Numbered from the stretch's first letter, positions 1 to 12,037 are shown. The stretch is 64,000 nt of DNA from Calliopum simillimum (GCA_951812925.1 OX638369.1:26492533-26556532), one strand, 5' to 3'. Numbers and translations are program-made. Notes: generated from the letters alone by a model not told the origin.

Positions 1-36
1 AAAACTGATAAGTGAAAATTCATGACTTATTAATAT

Positions 37-305
37 CTATATATTAATACGCAAGATAAAAAGTTGTCCTCCTTTTTCTACTATGTTACAAATGGAGTAC
101 GACTTTGAATTACACACCATTAGAAAGGTAATTGTGTGTAGTTGTGCACAAAGCTAAATTTATTTTAATATGTTGCCTTAAGCCTACAAAAATTAAAAAC
201 AAAGTTTTCAATATTAACAACAACAAAATACGCGGTCAAACACAGTTGAAAAAAGGATTAAGCACAAAGGAAAAACAAAAAGCATAGCACTGACTTCGTG
301 TTTTG
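37..305 (+). repeat. Left inverted arm of the foldback element
   Basis: The reverse complement of this arm occurs at 2222-2492. The outermost ~20 bases are the best conserved. The homology fades near the CATAGCAC block at about 290-298. Confidence 0.7.
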
Positions 306-1327
306 GTTTTGGTATAGTTTTATATTTGTCATTGTACCAGGGATGATAAATGAACTTTCTATTTTGTACAACATAGCAAAAATAGTACTAAAAATGTCCA
401 AAAAGTACCAAAATTATTAAATACATATGTAGTCGAATTTCGATCACTGGGCGATTCTAATATAGACCTATAAAGCTAATAAGTCCAATACTTTCCAAAA
501 TAGAAAGAAATTAATTTTTCCATCGATGCAGTTCTTTTAGTAAAATATAAAATACAAAATGTAAAGCAACAAAGTAGCAAACACATCAAGTGCGTCTGCG
601 TCTTGTTAATGATAGCGTTACTTTACAGCGCGTACACTGCGTTATTGTGTGCTTGTGACACACAAATTAAATAACCCTCTTTTAATTATGCATATTTTTT
701 ATAGTTTTAATAAAGTTATGAAAGTTTGTGACATTAAGTACATGCGAGTAAGTCACACACACACATATATATATACCAACGTACATATGTATGGAGCTTT
801 ATTGGACACATTTTTGATATAGTTTTCACATTTTGATTTTATTCATTTCAATATCTACGTACGTGGGATTTTCAACAAAAATTTCACTTTAAGTGCAATG
901 CCTATAAACAAAAGACTTAAGCAGCGAACTTGATTGTAAATTTGAAATTTTGTATATTTATGATAGCAATTAACATAAGTGGAATTATATAAATTATTTT
1001 GTGAGATGTTGCATCATAGTTTAATGGACACTGAAGAGCTACAGAAATAAAAAAGGAGGCCAAAAATCAACAATCTTATAGACACTATATCAATCTGCCA
1101 AAGGACAACTTAAAAGTCATTATATGGTTGTTAACAAATTGCAATATTATTGAACGAAACTGGCTATCAATTCAAATGAGTCACGAAGATTTGTAGGTGA
1201 AATGGAGAGTCTGCAAGGCACACCTTTGGACTAAGCACTGTTATACCTTAAGTCCTCATAAGAGATTCTTTTTGTGTCATTATCGATGCTATTATCGCCC
1301 AGTGGTAAAAATTTGACCACAAATGTA
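306..1327. other. Interior of the foldback element, no gene seen
   Basis: AT-rich sequence between the left arm and the mariner insertion. No open frame or domain is recognisable. It contains one copy of the dispersed GACTTAAG motif at 906-932 and a short (CA)/(TA) microsatellite near 755-775. Confidence 0.4.
906..932 (+). repeat. Dispersed 28-bp motif (GACTTAAG...), copy 1
   Basis: AAACAAAA then GACTTAAGCAGCGAACTTG, one difference from the core consensus GACTTAAGCAACGAACTTG. Confidence 0.6.
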
Positions 1328-2125
1328 TTGGGTGTACAACTTAAAAACCGGAATTTTTTAGTGAAATTTGATGCTTTATTGTGGAAAAATGTTACAATAT
1401 ATTTTATTCAAAGTATTGTCGATTGGAAGCTACAATATTTCCCCATCTTTCGGGCAATTTATGAATTCCATCCCAAAAAAATTGCGCCGGCTTGGCGGCC
1501 AAAAATGAATCTATCCAATTTTCGATATCTTGAACTTAAGTGAAGCGTATTCCTGATAGGGCATTCTGCATCGATCGGAACAAATGGTAGTCTGATGGTG
1601 CAAGGTCTGGGCTATAAAGCGGGTGAGGCAAAATTTCCCATCCGTTGTTTTCCGTTGTTTTTCAGGTAATTTTTGACTGGGGCAGCAATATGTGGCCGAG
1701 CGTTGTCATGATGAAAAATTATTGCTCCGTGCCTGGTCGCATTTTCCGGGCGTTTTTCGATGATGGCACGCTTCAAGCGTATTAATTGTGTTCGATAGAG
1801 GTCACCTGTGAACATTACAGAGCATTACCTTGGCACCATGGATATTTGCCTTTGGCTCCTGGTTGTCCGGGCTTCATATATGAATGTTTGCGTTTCGGGT
1901 TGTCGTAATGGATCCATTTTTCATCCCTAGTCACGATCCAATGCAAAAATGACTTTTGGCAGCAGTTTTCTTTGCAAAAAAATTACCCAACAGAACCTCC
2001 CGCAAATGCTGTCTTTTTCTCCAATTTTCGAAGTTATTCATCGTGAAAAATAATAATGATGCACACAAGATAAAATTGTTTTGTTGACTGATTTTGACAG
2101 CTGTCAAATGTACCTTCAAAATGAC
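1328..2125 (-). mobile_element. Internally deleted mariner, copy 1, 5' truncated
   Basis: The low-coordinate end is a mariner terminal repeat (GGGTGTACAACTTAAAAA from 1330) preceded by a TA at 1326-1327. On the minus strand the element runs toward lower coordinates and is nearly identical to the copy at 13134-13977. The high-coordinate end stops near 2125, about 70 bases before the terminal repeat expected from copy 2, so this copy has lost its transposase-5' terminus. Like copy 2 it lacks most of the N-terminal DNA-binding region and part of the core, which marks it as a non-autonomous sub-family of ~0.85 kb. Confidence 0.85.
1380..2050 (-). pseudogene. Mariner transposase remnant (copy 1)
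   Basis: The minus-strand fragment at 1612-1815 encodes a mariner catalytic block with FHHDNARPHIA, the second aspartate of the DD34D triad, preceded by GDLYRTQLIRLKRAI. A second piece near 1931-2040 encodes NNFENWRKRQHLR and FFAKK. The frame breaks several times, and the region between the KPGQPG motif and the GDLYR block is deleted. A normal mariner transposase is about 345 residues with a ~110-residue helix-turn-helix N-terminus that is missing here. It cannot make an active enzyme. Confidence 0.85.
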
Positions 2126-2221
2126 ACTTTTAGTACTTTTTTTGTTGCTATTTAGGACAAAATAGAAAAGCTCATATATCATCACTAGTATAATTCAAGC
2201 AAAATTCAAGCAAAATAAAAA

Positions 2222-2492
2222 ACATGAAGAAAGTGCTATGCTTTTTGTCTTGCTCTTTGTGTTTTATTCTTTTTTTAGTTCTGTGTGACCGTGTATTTTA
2301 TTGTTGTTAATATTGAAAATTTTGTATTCAATTTTACCTAGCTGAAAGTCAAAATATTAACATAGTTTTAACTTTGCGCAAATCTACATACAAATACCTT
2401 TTTAATGGTGTATAGTTTAAAGTCGTACTCCATTTCTAACAAGGTAAAAAAGATGGACAAGTTCTTGTCTTGCGTATTAATATATAGATTTT
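2222..2492 (-). repeat. Right inverted arm of the foldback element
   Basis: Inverted counterpart of 37-305. Small indels and substitutions show that the two arms have diverged for some time, unlike the much fresher palindrome at 47.8-48.5 kb. Confidence 0.7.
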
Positions 2493-3493
2493 AGAGTCAT
2501 CATATTATAGCTAAATATTTGGTGTCCTTAAAATCAATTTAAAATAAACTTGAAGTAAAAATTAAGATTTTGAGTTTATCTTTAATTTTGAATGAAAAGA
2601 AAGAAATTTTTTGCTAAAAAACTTTGCAAATTTCACTTATACTTATATTCTAATATTTTAAAAGTAAATTCCAAAAAAAAAAAATTATTACAACTTCCGC
2701 TGTCTTATAAACAGTGTAACATGTTACGCTTTTCTGAACAACAAATTAAATGTACACCTAAAGAAAGTCATATTGTACATGTAAGGTGCGATGTTGAATT
2801 AAATTTTAACGAAAAATGTGCCATAGGGCTTTCCGCACTGGTGTGCTATTGCTAATTCGATGACTTAACAGCTTGATGTATAAAAAAGCAAAAAGTCAAA
2901 AGCCACAAAATACACAAGTGTAAAGTCCGAGGCAGCGCGGGTGTAGGTACCTACTCATAAATTTTATTTAATGACTTTTAATGTTACGCTGCTTAACAGC
3001 GCAATGTGATTTGTTCGGCTTTGTAGCGCATGATTGATGAGTTTTCTGCAAAAGTTAAAAAAAGATGTACTTAAACAAGACATTTTTATTATTTATTTAA
3101 AGAAAAAAAGTGAAATTGAATTTTTAATGAAAGTGAAAAAATTTCTGCACATGTGCCGTAGACTAAATAATTAATAAAATAAACAAAAAAGAAACAAAAC
3201 ATCTCGCATGCTGTCAAAACTTAAATTAACTTATCTATTAGCAGTTAAAAAAAAAAACGGGTTGTGTTCTGGGAAAAAAAATTCTTGAAGTTTTTTTCTA
3301 TATTCTTACTTAAACATATGTACACGAATAAGAAGATGAATAAAGCTATAAATAAAACATGATTTGTTGAATTATTTGTAAAATAGCAAAAAATAAAACA
3401 CGCTCCTAAACGCAAAATCAACAAAAAAAAAAAAAAAATATATATATACTAAAACCAATGAAAGTGAAATTTATGACAACACAGCGCTTGACC

Positions 3494-3521
3494 AAAACGA
3501 AAGACTGAAGCGACAAACTTG
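3494..3521 (+). repeat. Dispersed 28-bp motif, copy 2
   Basis: AAAACGAAA then GACTGAAGCGACAAACTTG, three differences from the core. Confidence 0.5.
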
Positions 3522-4378
3522 ATTTTTTTTTCGCTTCATTATTATTATGAAAAATTCATCATTTATGCAATTTATTGCAATTTTCAAGCAATTGCAGCTT
3601 ATTGCTGCTATATAATAAAATAAAAGCAGCAATAACTTAAACAGTGAATCATTGAAAATCGCTGTTGACCAAATAAAGTTGCTGCTGATGACTCGTTTAC
3701 GCAATTTTGACAAGTTTTTGCGTTTGAGCAGAGCGCAACAAGTTGCTGCAAATAGTTTTTGGTATTGAAATTGACTGTGGCTTATTGACAAATTTTTCTA
3801 GCGTTGTGCTATGAGCAAATTAGATTTTTATGAAAAAAAGAAAAACGAAACTTTTTGGTCAAAATTAATTGATTTTTTACTTTGAATTTATGCGGCACAT
3901 ATGCAAATAATATTATGTTAAATTGATTTTTTTCTGAAATAAAACTTGTTTCGGCTTTAAAAATAATTTTTTTATAGTAAACAGCATGTTATATCTATTG
4001 AAATGTTAGTTTAAAGCATAAGCGTGTAATAATATTTCACAACAACCATGCCAATTCTTAGTTTGTTTGTGCAAGCAGCAAACTTTGATTGATTCTAAAA
4101 TTATAAATAAAAGTTTTTTACTGTCATTGATGATAAATTTTTGGCGATTCATTAGTATTAAGAATTTTTTTTTAAATTTAGCAAACATTTGCTAACATAT
4201 TTTAGTGTCAGTGTCAATAAAGCGCCTATGTTTGAAACAGGAAGTTTCATTTCATTTTTAAGGCATTCGATATGGATTTTGTTGCTTTGTTGCAAATTAG
4301 AATAAAAACAAAAAACTACCTACCATTGCTGACAGAATTATTTGTTAGCGATCTATTGTTAAATCTCTGCTAAGCGCA

Positions 4379-4405
4379 AAACAAAAGACTTAAGCCATAA
4401 ACCTG
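4379..4405 (+). repeat. Dispersed 28-bp motif, copy 3
   Basis: AAACAAAA then GACTTAAGCCATAAACCTG, same length, four differences from the core. Confidence 0.45.
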
Positions 4406-4975
4406 CTCAATGATTTTTTGTTTATTTTTTTTTTTTTTTTGTCAAGTTCAATGGCTTTCGCTTGTATTTTATCTCGTGTTAGATATTGTTGTCAACTGTA
4501 ATTCTTACTTACGCACTTTATTTTATCATAATTTTTAATTAATTTTTTTATTAATATTTCTCCTTAACCTTTTCACAATCTTTCAACTTGAGAAGTTTCA
4601 GATAAAACTGAAAGTTACATTGACATTTTAAGCCATACTTTTATGATTTTTTGGCGCTAAAATGTAGGCCGTGCATGACAATCATGCTATTATATTTTTA
4701 ATTAGTTTGAAATATTATGGAATTTTGTGATCACGATATGCTTTTGAATAGATTTTAATTTTTTCAATGATATCGGCGGTTTCCTGTCAGATATCAAGAT
4801 AAAAAAAATATACGTTTGTATTAAAAATATTTTTGTTAGCATTTTTAAGCATTCTTTTGCTTTATAAATAATGTTGGGTGGAACAAAGTTGTTCAAAAGA
4901 TCAAAGGAACTGCAACGTAATATCATAATTTTTTCCAAAAGCGTAATATTTATATTTCATTAAATTTCATAATTT

Positions 4976-5112
4976 AATGTTACTCATACGCAAAGTAGAA
5001 AATTTATTTTGAAATGCTTGGAAATTTTTATTTTTGTAGGCACTTAATGAAATTATAGATCCAAATAGAATATGATTTATGTCATAGTTGACAGTTTAAT
5101 TGAAGGTTTGCT
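4976..5112. repeat. Dispersed direct repeat, copy 1 (partner at 7857-7990)
   Basis: The segment beginning AATGTTACTCATACGCA and including AATAGAATATGATTT and GTCATAG recurs in the same orientation at 7857-7990 with about 70-75% identity. It is probably a fragment of an old dispersed element. Confidence 0.5.
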
Positions 5113-5130
5113 TTAAATATTTTAAAAATC

Positions 5131-5553
5131 GCTGATTTTCCGACTTCTTTCAAAAAAAATATTTCTTGGGTTACCCTAACGCCTTAGAGAAACATTTCTA
5201 TGGCAAAGTCTTAGTTAATTGTATAAGCTTTAAGATAGCGCAAATGGTTTATAGGAAAGAAAATTTAAAGAAAATCAAACGAGAATTTAAAAAAAAATAA
5301 TAAAAAGATATGTTATAGGACCGTTTTCATACTAAAATGTCCGCCAAAGTCAAAAAATAGGAAAAAAATTTAAATATAAATTTTAAAGGTGCAGAACTTT
5401 GCGAAATCATTTACAACCATATAAACCATATACTTTATCTGAAAGCTTATAGAATTAGCTAACACATTGTCATAGAAATGTTTTCTCTAAAACGTTAGGG
5501 TGACTCAAGAAAAATTTTTTTTTTTGTAAAACAAGTCAGAAAATCAGTTTTAA
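5131..5553. mobile_element. Hairpin element with ~125-bp inverted arms
   Basis: Positions 5131-5254 and 5421-5553 are imperfect inverted copies. Matching blocks include GTTACCCTAACG against CGTTAGGGTGAC, ACATTTCTATG against CATAGAAATGT, and ATAAGCTTT against AAGCTTAT. The sequence beyond the right arm (5560-5650) recurs in inverted orientation at 32936-33030, so the whole unit belongs to a dispersed family. No coding capacity is seen. It is best described as a MITE or foldback-like element. Confidence 0.65.
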
Positions 5554-5559
5554 CCCTAT

Positions 5560-5655
5560 AATTCTTCAATGGTACATTTTAGACCCCCCAGTTGCAATTT
5601 TTGTTAGTCTGGACCTCCTCTATCACCTTCCAGAAGCTTCGTAACCTCATGCGAT
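5560..5655. repeat. Distal part of the hairpin-element family (partner at 32936-33030)
   Basis: Blocks TACATTTTAGACCCCC and CCTTCCAGAAGCTT reappear as their reverse complements at 32936-33030. Confidence 0.6.
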
Positions 5656-5809
5656 ACACCCTATATAAGAAAGCCAGGACATTAAGTATTGACAGAACTT
5701 TTTTGAATCAGAAAAAACATCAACAAAAGTGTCTAAGCTTACTTCACTTCAATGCAGAACTGCAGTCCAAAAGTATTGAAAAATATTGAAGTACATACTA
5801 CGAAAAAAT

Positions 5810-6390
5810 GGGTGAAAGTCCATCGGTAAAAGTTCAACCCTATTGAAAAATATCTAAATTATCGGTAAGAGTTCGAAATTATCGAAAAATATCCTAAATA
5901 TCGGTGGAAGTCCGAAAGTATTGAAAAACATCAAAGATATCGGTAAAAGACCAAAAGTATCGATAAACCTACAAAATATCGGAAAAAGTTTAAAAATATC
6001 GAAAACATCTGAAATATTATCCAAAATCTGAAAGTATCGAAAAACACTTGATATATCGGTAGAAGACTAAAAGTATCAAAAAACATCTAAAATATCGGTA
6101 AAAGTCGAAAAACATACAAAATATCGGTAAAAGTCCAAAAATATCGTAAAACATCTGAAATATTGGTCAAAGTCCGAAATATCGAAAAAACCTGAAATAT
6201 CGGCAGAAGTCTAAAAGTATCGGTAAAATCGAAATACATCTCAAATATCGGTAAAAGTCCGAAAGTATCGAAAAACACCTGAAATATTGGTAGAAGGCCA
6301 AAAGTATTGAAAAATGCGTGGAATACATTGTTAAAGTCAAAAAATATCGAAAAACGTCTAAAATATCCTTAGTGTCGAAAAACTCTGAAG
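5810..6390. repeat. TATCG minisatellite array 1 (~38-bp unit)
   Basis: About fifteen degenerate tandem copies of a ~38-bp unit built from AAAATATCGGTAAAAGTCC and GAAAGTATCGAAAAACATC. A second array of the same family lies at 8970-9530. Apparent open frames across it (such as 6087-6278 minus) are repeat translations, not genes. Confidence 0.85.
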
Positions 6391-7856
6391 CATGTATTTC
6401 AATTTAAACATAGATATTTTTGGGATTTTCGGAATTTCTTTCGTTAAATAAATCTTATTTTCTAGCTCATTATCACCACTAATAACTTACTGTCACCAAC
6501 TGCCGTGCACACTAATCAGAAATTTCTTTGCTAAAAGCTGTTGACAACTTATATCGCTACCGTTGCAGTTGATGATGCTGCTGCTGCTGTCTTGGTGTGA
6601 TTATTGTCTTAACTGATAATGTTATTACCCCTTATGATGTTGCCAGTTGGATGGGAGGCAAAATGATGTCATAAGCAAAGAAGATGTCGAAATTTTCGTA
6701 GTAATCCAATCTTTATTTGCTATGATGTTGTCACTGCATATCAAATTTTTGTTGTTACTCTCTGTGTGTTGCTGCTGTTGCTATTGTAGATTGCCGCTAG
6801 CAAAATTTATATCGTGTTACACAGACAGCAATAGCAACGATTGTCATTTGGTAGCATGCGAAGAGTTTTTTTTTGTCTTTTTTAGTATTTGATTAACTTA
6901 AAACAAAAGCAGCAGAAGACATGGCAAAGGTTTTTGCACCCTTTTTCAGACAAATCAAATTATAAATTCAACTTTTTTTTTTTTGTATAATTTACAATAA
7001 AAAATACACTTATCGTAGCTTGTTGTGATTGCAAAATTGTAAATGACTTCAAAATTGTTGTGCATTTTTTAATAATGTTTTCGTTCATCGATCTATTTTT
7101 TTGATGAAAAAAAAAAAAAAAAAAAAAAAAATTTAAAACATGAACAAACGATGTGAAAAATGTTAAATTTGCATAGGAAACGCTTGTTTGTGGTGGCATA
7201 ACATTGGGGTTTTTTTATTTGCAACTTTTTTTTCTTGTGGTTTTAAATTTGCTATTTTTTTTATTTTTTGATTGCCTAAATGTTGCGGTAGCAAGTCAGT
7301 TATTGAACTGTATGTGAACTTTAAAAAAAAGGAAAACAATAATTATGATAAAAATTTAAAAAAAATGGGCCGGAAAGTGAAATGAGTAACGCCTCTGCTC
7401 ATTAATGATTTCAATTGCGATTGAAAAGCGAAAGGTTGTTGGTTTTTCATCATCTTCTGTGAAATTCAGGGAATTGTCTAATTGAAAGTTTCAATAAAAT
7501 TATATAAATTATAAATTAATTAATTTGATATTATTTGTGGGAAATCAATTAAAACTTCAGTGCATGAAACTGTTATTAATAAAAGATTAATTAAAAATAC
7601 TGTAAGAAAATTTCTTTCACTAAGGTATGGCAAATTTTTTGAAGGTGCAAAAGCAGTTGCGGAAGGATGCTTTTATTATTGTTAATTTATATCTTTGCAA
7701 CGATTGTAAAATATTTTTAATTAATATTGTTTTATGGACTATTTTGCTGGGTATGCATAATATATGTTATAATCTGTTGTAGTTAGTGAAATCCATTCTT
7801 TTATATTTGACTGCTATTATTCGCCTTATACATTTAAATTCCCATATGCTCAATTA
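6391..7856. other. AT-rich sequence with microsatellites, no gene seen
   Basis: Contains a short GCT-repeat stretch at about 6578-6591 and a long A-run near 7107-7130. The short open frames here have no recognisable domain. Confidence 0.4.
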
Positions 7857-7990
7857 AATGTTACTCATACGCACCTTATAGCATTTATTTACATAAGTAT
7901 GTTAAGAAATCTTTAGTATTATAGGTAACGAAATTATAAATTTGAATAGAATATGATTTTTGTCATAGCTGAGGGCTTAGTTGAAGCATT
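7857..7990. repeat. Dispersed direct repeat, copy 2
   Basis: Direct-orientation partner of 4976-5112. Homology ends abruptly near 7990. Confidence 0.5.
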
Positions 7991-8965
7991 GAATGAGAAT
8001 AACAAAAAATTTCTTCAGTAGTTTTGTAAAAAATCAATAACATCTCAACACTTTTTTTAAATAAAATTTCTGGAATTTTTGTCCTTTTTCACTTGACTGT
8101 CACTAATGATATATGTTCAAGAATTAAAAACGAACCCAAAACGGTGGCAGAAGTAAAGGTAGCGTAACCTTTCCAACGAATAATTTAATGAAAATATATT
8201 AGAGTGATTTCAGACTAGTATTCTTAGTTCAGCTTAAATATTTTTTGTACTTTTATCAAACGGGCCGGTCAAAAGAATAAGACGCACGTATTTATGGTTG
8301 TTTAAAAAAAATGTGCTTGAGAGACTGAGCACTCAAGAAAATAATATTGTTAAGCGCTATTTGTTAAAACTCCAATTAATTTTACTTCAAAAAAATAAAA
8401 ATTAGATCTTTAAGTTTCCAGGAGATTGAGGTCGGGACGCTGAGGTTTTTTCACTTTTAAGTCAATAAATATTCAATACAACGCTTAGCGACAAAATTAA
8501 GGAATACATAAGAATGCTACGGATTTATAATCGACTGGCTGTTTTACCCGGCAATGCGTTTTTTATACAAGAAAGCACAAAATAAGCTAATGGGGAAAAC
8601 TATTTTGAAAATAATATGCCAAAGTCACATGCTCCTATATATATAACCGTCTAGTGGAAAAGGAACCTTATCTTCACTCACAAAATTTAGCAGTACAGCT
8701 AAAAATAAGAGATAGGGTCAGTTTAACCGGTTTTTTGGAGGTCGATTATCAAATTACAAATACCAAATACCGAACCTCTATCCTGTAAAAATTTAAAATT
8801 GACAAACTTTGGACTTCGATACCTACAAACATGAGTTTTTCAATTTACGATTTTTTGAATTGTCAAGTGATCGAGGTGTCATTTTATTCAAAATTGTACT
8901 TATTTTTAGAAAATGCAAAAAAAACGGTTTTTTTCTTTTGTGAATTTAAGGTACCTTTTCTACTG
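7991..8965. other. No gene seen; possible old repeat fragments
   Basis: AT-rich and non-coding. The phrase CCAGGAGATTGAG near 8420 has looser counterparts at about 9616 and 9793 on the far side of the minisatellite, hinting at an older duplicated sequence that the array interrupts. Weak. Confidence 0.3.
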
Positions 8966-8969
8966 GACG

Positions 8970-9530
8970 GTCACATATGTATCGAAAAATATTGAAATAT
9001 ATTGGAAAAATCGGTGAAAGTCCAAAAGTATCGAAAAAAATCCGGAAAATTCTAAAGTATCGAAAAATATTGAAATACATTGAAGAAATCGGTAAGTTGG
9101 AAAATATCGAAAAACATCTAAAATATCGATTGAAGTCCAAAAGTAGTATCGAAAAATATCCGTAAAATTCTAAAAGTATCTTGTCGAAAAATATCGAAAA
9201 ACATCCAAAATATCGATAAAAGTAAAAAATTTTTCGGTTAAAGTCCAATTGTATCGAAAAAATTGGTGAAAGTCCGAAAGTATCGAAAAATATCCGTAAA
9301 ATTCTATAAGTATCGAAAAATATTGAAATACATTGAAGAAATTGGTGAGTCGGAAAATATCGAAGAGATCTAAAGTAAAAGTTCAAATGTATCGAAAAAT
9401 ATTGATGTATATCGAAAAAACCAGTAAAAGTCCAAGTGTATCGAAAAACATCCAAAATATCGGTAAAGTTAAAAGTATCGAAATACATCTAAGATATAGG
9501 TAAATGTCCAAATATATAAAAAAAAAATCA
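8970..9530. repeat. TATCG minisatellite array 2
   Basis: Degenerate tandem copies of the same family as 5810-6390, with units such as TATCGAAAAATATTGAAATA and AAAATCGGTGAAAGTCC. Longer internal repeats of ~250 bp (8979-9125 against 9258-9380) suggest a higher-order structure. A 180-residue open frame on the minus strand (8946-9488) is a by-product of the repeat. Confidence 0.85.
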
Positions 9531-9985
9531 TTAAAAGTCTCCTTACATTCACACCAATAAAGCAGCAACGTGATAGATATGTAAATTTATAAAGATTTTT
9601 AGATCTTTTGATGTTCCAGGAGGATGAGTTAAAAGTTGGGTGACAAAGTTCACTAACATATTTGTTAATACTTGACAATTACATTGAAACACAAATGATT
9701 ACACTACTCATTTTTAGTACAAAGTGTACGTTTGCACACTCAAAATTGAGTTTTATTTAGCATTAGAACTATAATTGCGGAAGATAGACAAGCCAGGAGA
9801 CTGAGAATTTGGTACTTTAAAGTATAATTTTTCCATTAAATATTTTTGGGGTAGATTTGATATTCAGTATCATACTGGAAACAATTTAAGTGTTTAGTTT
9901 CAAGCATAAATCAATGAAATATTGTTACAAAAAATACTGTGTAGGTACTTAGTTCCTGCTTAAGTATTGAATTCAAAATTTAGTA
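9531..9985. other. No gene seen
   Basis: Non-coding AT-rich sequence between the minisatellite and a small inverted-repeat element. Confidence 0.35.
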
Positions 9986-10142
9986 TATGTGCCCTGGTTT
10001 ATGAAAAGGGTGCTTACGTGTCAGAAAAAACAAATTTCCCAATTTTTTGCCGATTCGCATAAATTAACCCTTTAAAGTTGTTTTCCAGCTGTTTTCACGA
10101 ATTTTTTTTTTTTCGCACGTAAGCCATAGACCAGATCACATA
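9986..10142. mobile_element. Small MITE-like inverted-repeat element (157 bp)
   Basis: The left end TATGTG..CTGGTTTATG..GCTTACGTG is mirrored at the right end (10111-10142) with minor indels. The outer ends abut TA dinucleotides. It has no coding capacity and could be a Tc1/mariner-type MITE. Confidence 0.5.
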
Positions 10143-11920
10143 TAAAAATTTTCACTTCGCAATCTTAGTTTTTTCTTAAATAAACCAAAACTTTTTTAAA
10201 AACTATGCTTTAATAAAAAAATCAAGACCTCTACTCTTAAAAAATTCTTGCTGCTGTCAAAAGGCACTTAGCAGTGTAAATTTTTATTGAAAAATTTTGC
10301 AATGTCACACGCACTTTTCTGATTTTAATTTGACGCATATTGATATAGGAGCATTAAAAATACAATTTCATGAGACGGCAAAAAAATTTCCAAATGAAAA
10401 TTACTAATAAAAATATATATCTATATAAAAAAAAAAACAAAAATATTGAAAATTACAAATCACTCTGCGAACGCAGTGAATGGGGCAACGTGCGGCTGCT
10501 GCAATTGAATGCATTAGCAGCATGATGATAGCGTTATTGCAGTGGAGTGCAACATGCAAAGTGAATGCTAATGCTGCTTGTCAGCATCTGATTTAACTTG
10601 GTTTAGGTTGGCTTGGCATGACATGACAAAATCAGCAAATCAGCAACATCAGTTGCTGATGCTTCTGTTGCTGTTACACTATAGCAAACGATTGCATTGC
10701 TTGATGATCGATGTTTGTCGCGACGCTGATAAATTGTTAAGTGTTGTGCTATAAGGCTATGCGCATGCGCAGACAATGTCATGCTTCGTGATATGAAAAA
10801 TGTTTAGTTTTATTCATAAGGTTTTGAAAAAATATTAAATTAGGTGCAAATTTCAATATAACATTGTGTTAACAATGATGATGGGGGTGATGGGGGGGAA
10901 GTGTTGAGGGTGAAAACAATTTTCATTTCAACGCTTAAGCGCGTAAGCCAAGTGTGAAATAAGCATTTTCGCTTTAAATGTATTGAGTAAATGTAGCAAA
11001 ATTTTTATTAAAAAACAGTAGATTCGGCTTACTTAAAATGCAAGTTTCTTTCTTAAGTCTTTTGTTTTCTGTTAGCAAATAAATTTTTTCAAATATTTAA
11101 TTGAAAGGACAATCATGGATAATCCCTAAATTTTATTAAAAAAAAATTAATAAAAAAAAATTTAGAAAACTCTTAAAAAAGGTATAAAAATTGACTAAAA
11201 TCCTTAAATAAAAACAGAAATAATATACACACTGTACAATTATACATGGAGTTTTGTCGAAATAATTTTTAATTTTCTTTTCATTACAACACAATGCGCT
11301 TAAAATATGCTTATTGTTGTTGTTGTCATTATATAATTGCTATATTTATTAATTTCTCTATGGTTTACGCTTCATTAAATTAAGCAGCTTGGCGCATTTA
11401 TTCGCTTTTCAAAGTTATTTCTTCAACGCTGTTTTTACATTCTTTAGGTTTTTTTTTTGTGATATGAATGAATAACATGCTCTATTTATTTGTTATGATT
11501 TTTTGTTGTTGTTGCTTACAACAAAAAGTTTAAATAATTTTTTATTTATTTGTTGAATTTTTGGATTTATATACGAGTATAAAAAATTAAACAATTTTTG
11601 ATATAACATATGAAATTACATAATATTCGTATGTTTGAAAATGCTAATAAAATCTTGTAAAAAAGCAATAAACTTTTGGTATGTACCTATGTGTAAGTTA
11701 TTGGATTAAAATGTTAAAACAAATTTTCGACAACGAGAAACACGACTATTTGAGCAAAACATCGGCTTTATCATGTAAATCAATAAAATGAAAATATGTT
11801 TAAGAAAACAAAAGACTCATGTTCAGAACTTGTTTGCCTTTTGTTTTCAAAATAACAAAAATTTTATGTTTTTAATGGTTGCAAAATGGCTAAGAGATCA
11901 TTTAAAGACTACGGCGGGAG
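10143..11920. other. No gene seen; GCA-rich microsatellite patches
   Basis: Intergenic-looking sequence with scattered TGCTG/GCAGC tracts at 10485-10700 and A/T runs. One minus-strand copy of the dispersed GACTTAAG motif lies at 11041-11068. Confidence 0.4.
11041..11068 (-). repeat. Dispersed 28-bp motif, copy 4
   Basis: On the minus strand AAAACAAAA then GACTTAAGAAAGAAACTTG. Confidence 0.5.
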
Positions 11921-11921
11921 A

Positions 11922-12037
11922 GATATTGGGGGTTATCGTGAATCAAGATTCCCGGGGAATTTTTTTAAACTGCAATATGGAATGGACGGCAGTCTGAGAA
12001 AATTCCCCGGGAATATTTATTCACGATAACTCCCATT
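11922..12037. mobile_element. Short hairpin element with ~40-bp arms
   Basis: Arm 11922-11966 (GGGGTTATCGTGAAT then ATTCCCCGGGAA-type sequence) pairs with 11998-12037 (TTCCCCGGGAATA, TTCACGATAACTCCC), leaving a ~30-bp loop. The arms are about 85% complementary. It resembles a tiny MITE or a stem-loop relic. The GC-rich core CCCGGGGAAT stands out from its AT-rich surroundings. Confidence 0.6.

Larger units (their letters stand above)
37..2492. mobile_element. Foldback element with long inverted ends, interrupted by a mariner
   Basis: Positions about 37-305 and 2222-2492 are inverted copies of each other at roughly 80% identity by eye. The outer ends both read ATATATTAATACGCAAG when oriented inward, and shared blocks continue through AAATGGAGTACGACTTT and CAATATTAACAACAA to AAAAAGCATAGCAC. 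This is the form of a DNA transposon or foldback element with ~270-bp terminal inverted repeats. The interior (306-1327 and 2125-2221) has no transposase I can recognise, so the copy is non-autonomous. A mariner relic sits inside it. I could not identify a clean target-site duplication, and the superfamily is not assigned. Confidence 0.7.
2493..4975. other. AT-rich sequence without a recognisable gene
   Basis: No exon-like open frame or domain is visible. Short open frames (for example 3471-3791 on the minus strand) have compositions dictated by A/T runs and show no recognisable protein features. Two copies of the dispersed GACTTAAG-type motif lie at 3494-3521 and 4379-4405. A/T homopolymers occur at 3421-3440 and 4427-4440. 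Confidence 0.4.

Noticed and set aside
8946..9488. 180-residue minus-strand open frame rich in FDT/FRYF
   Set aside because: Periodic translation of the TATCG minisatellite; overlapping frames in the same array show the same pattern.
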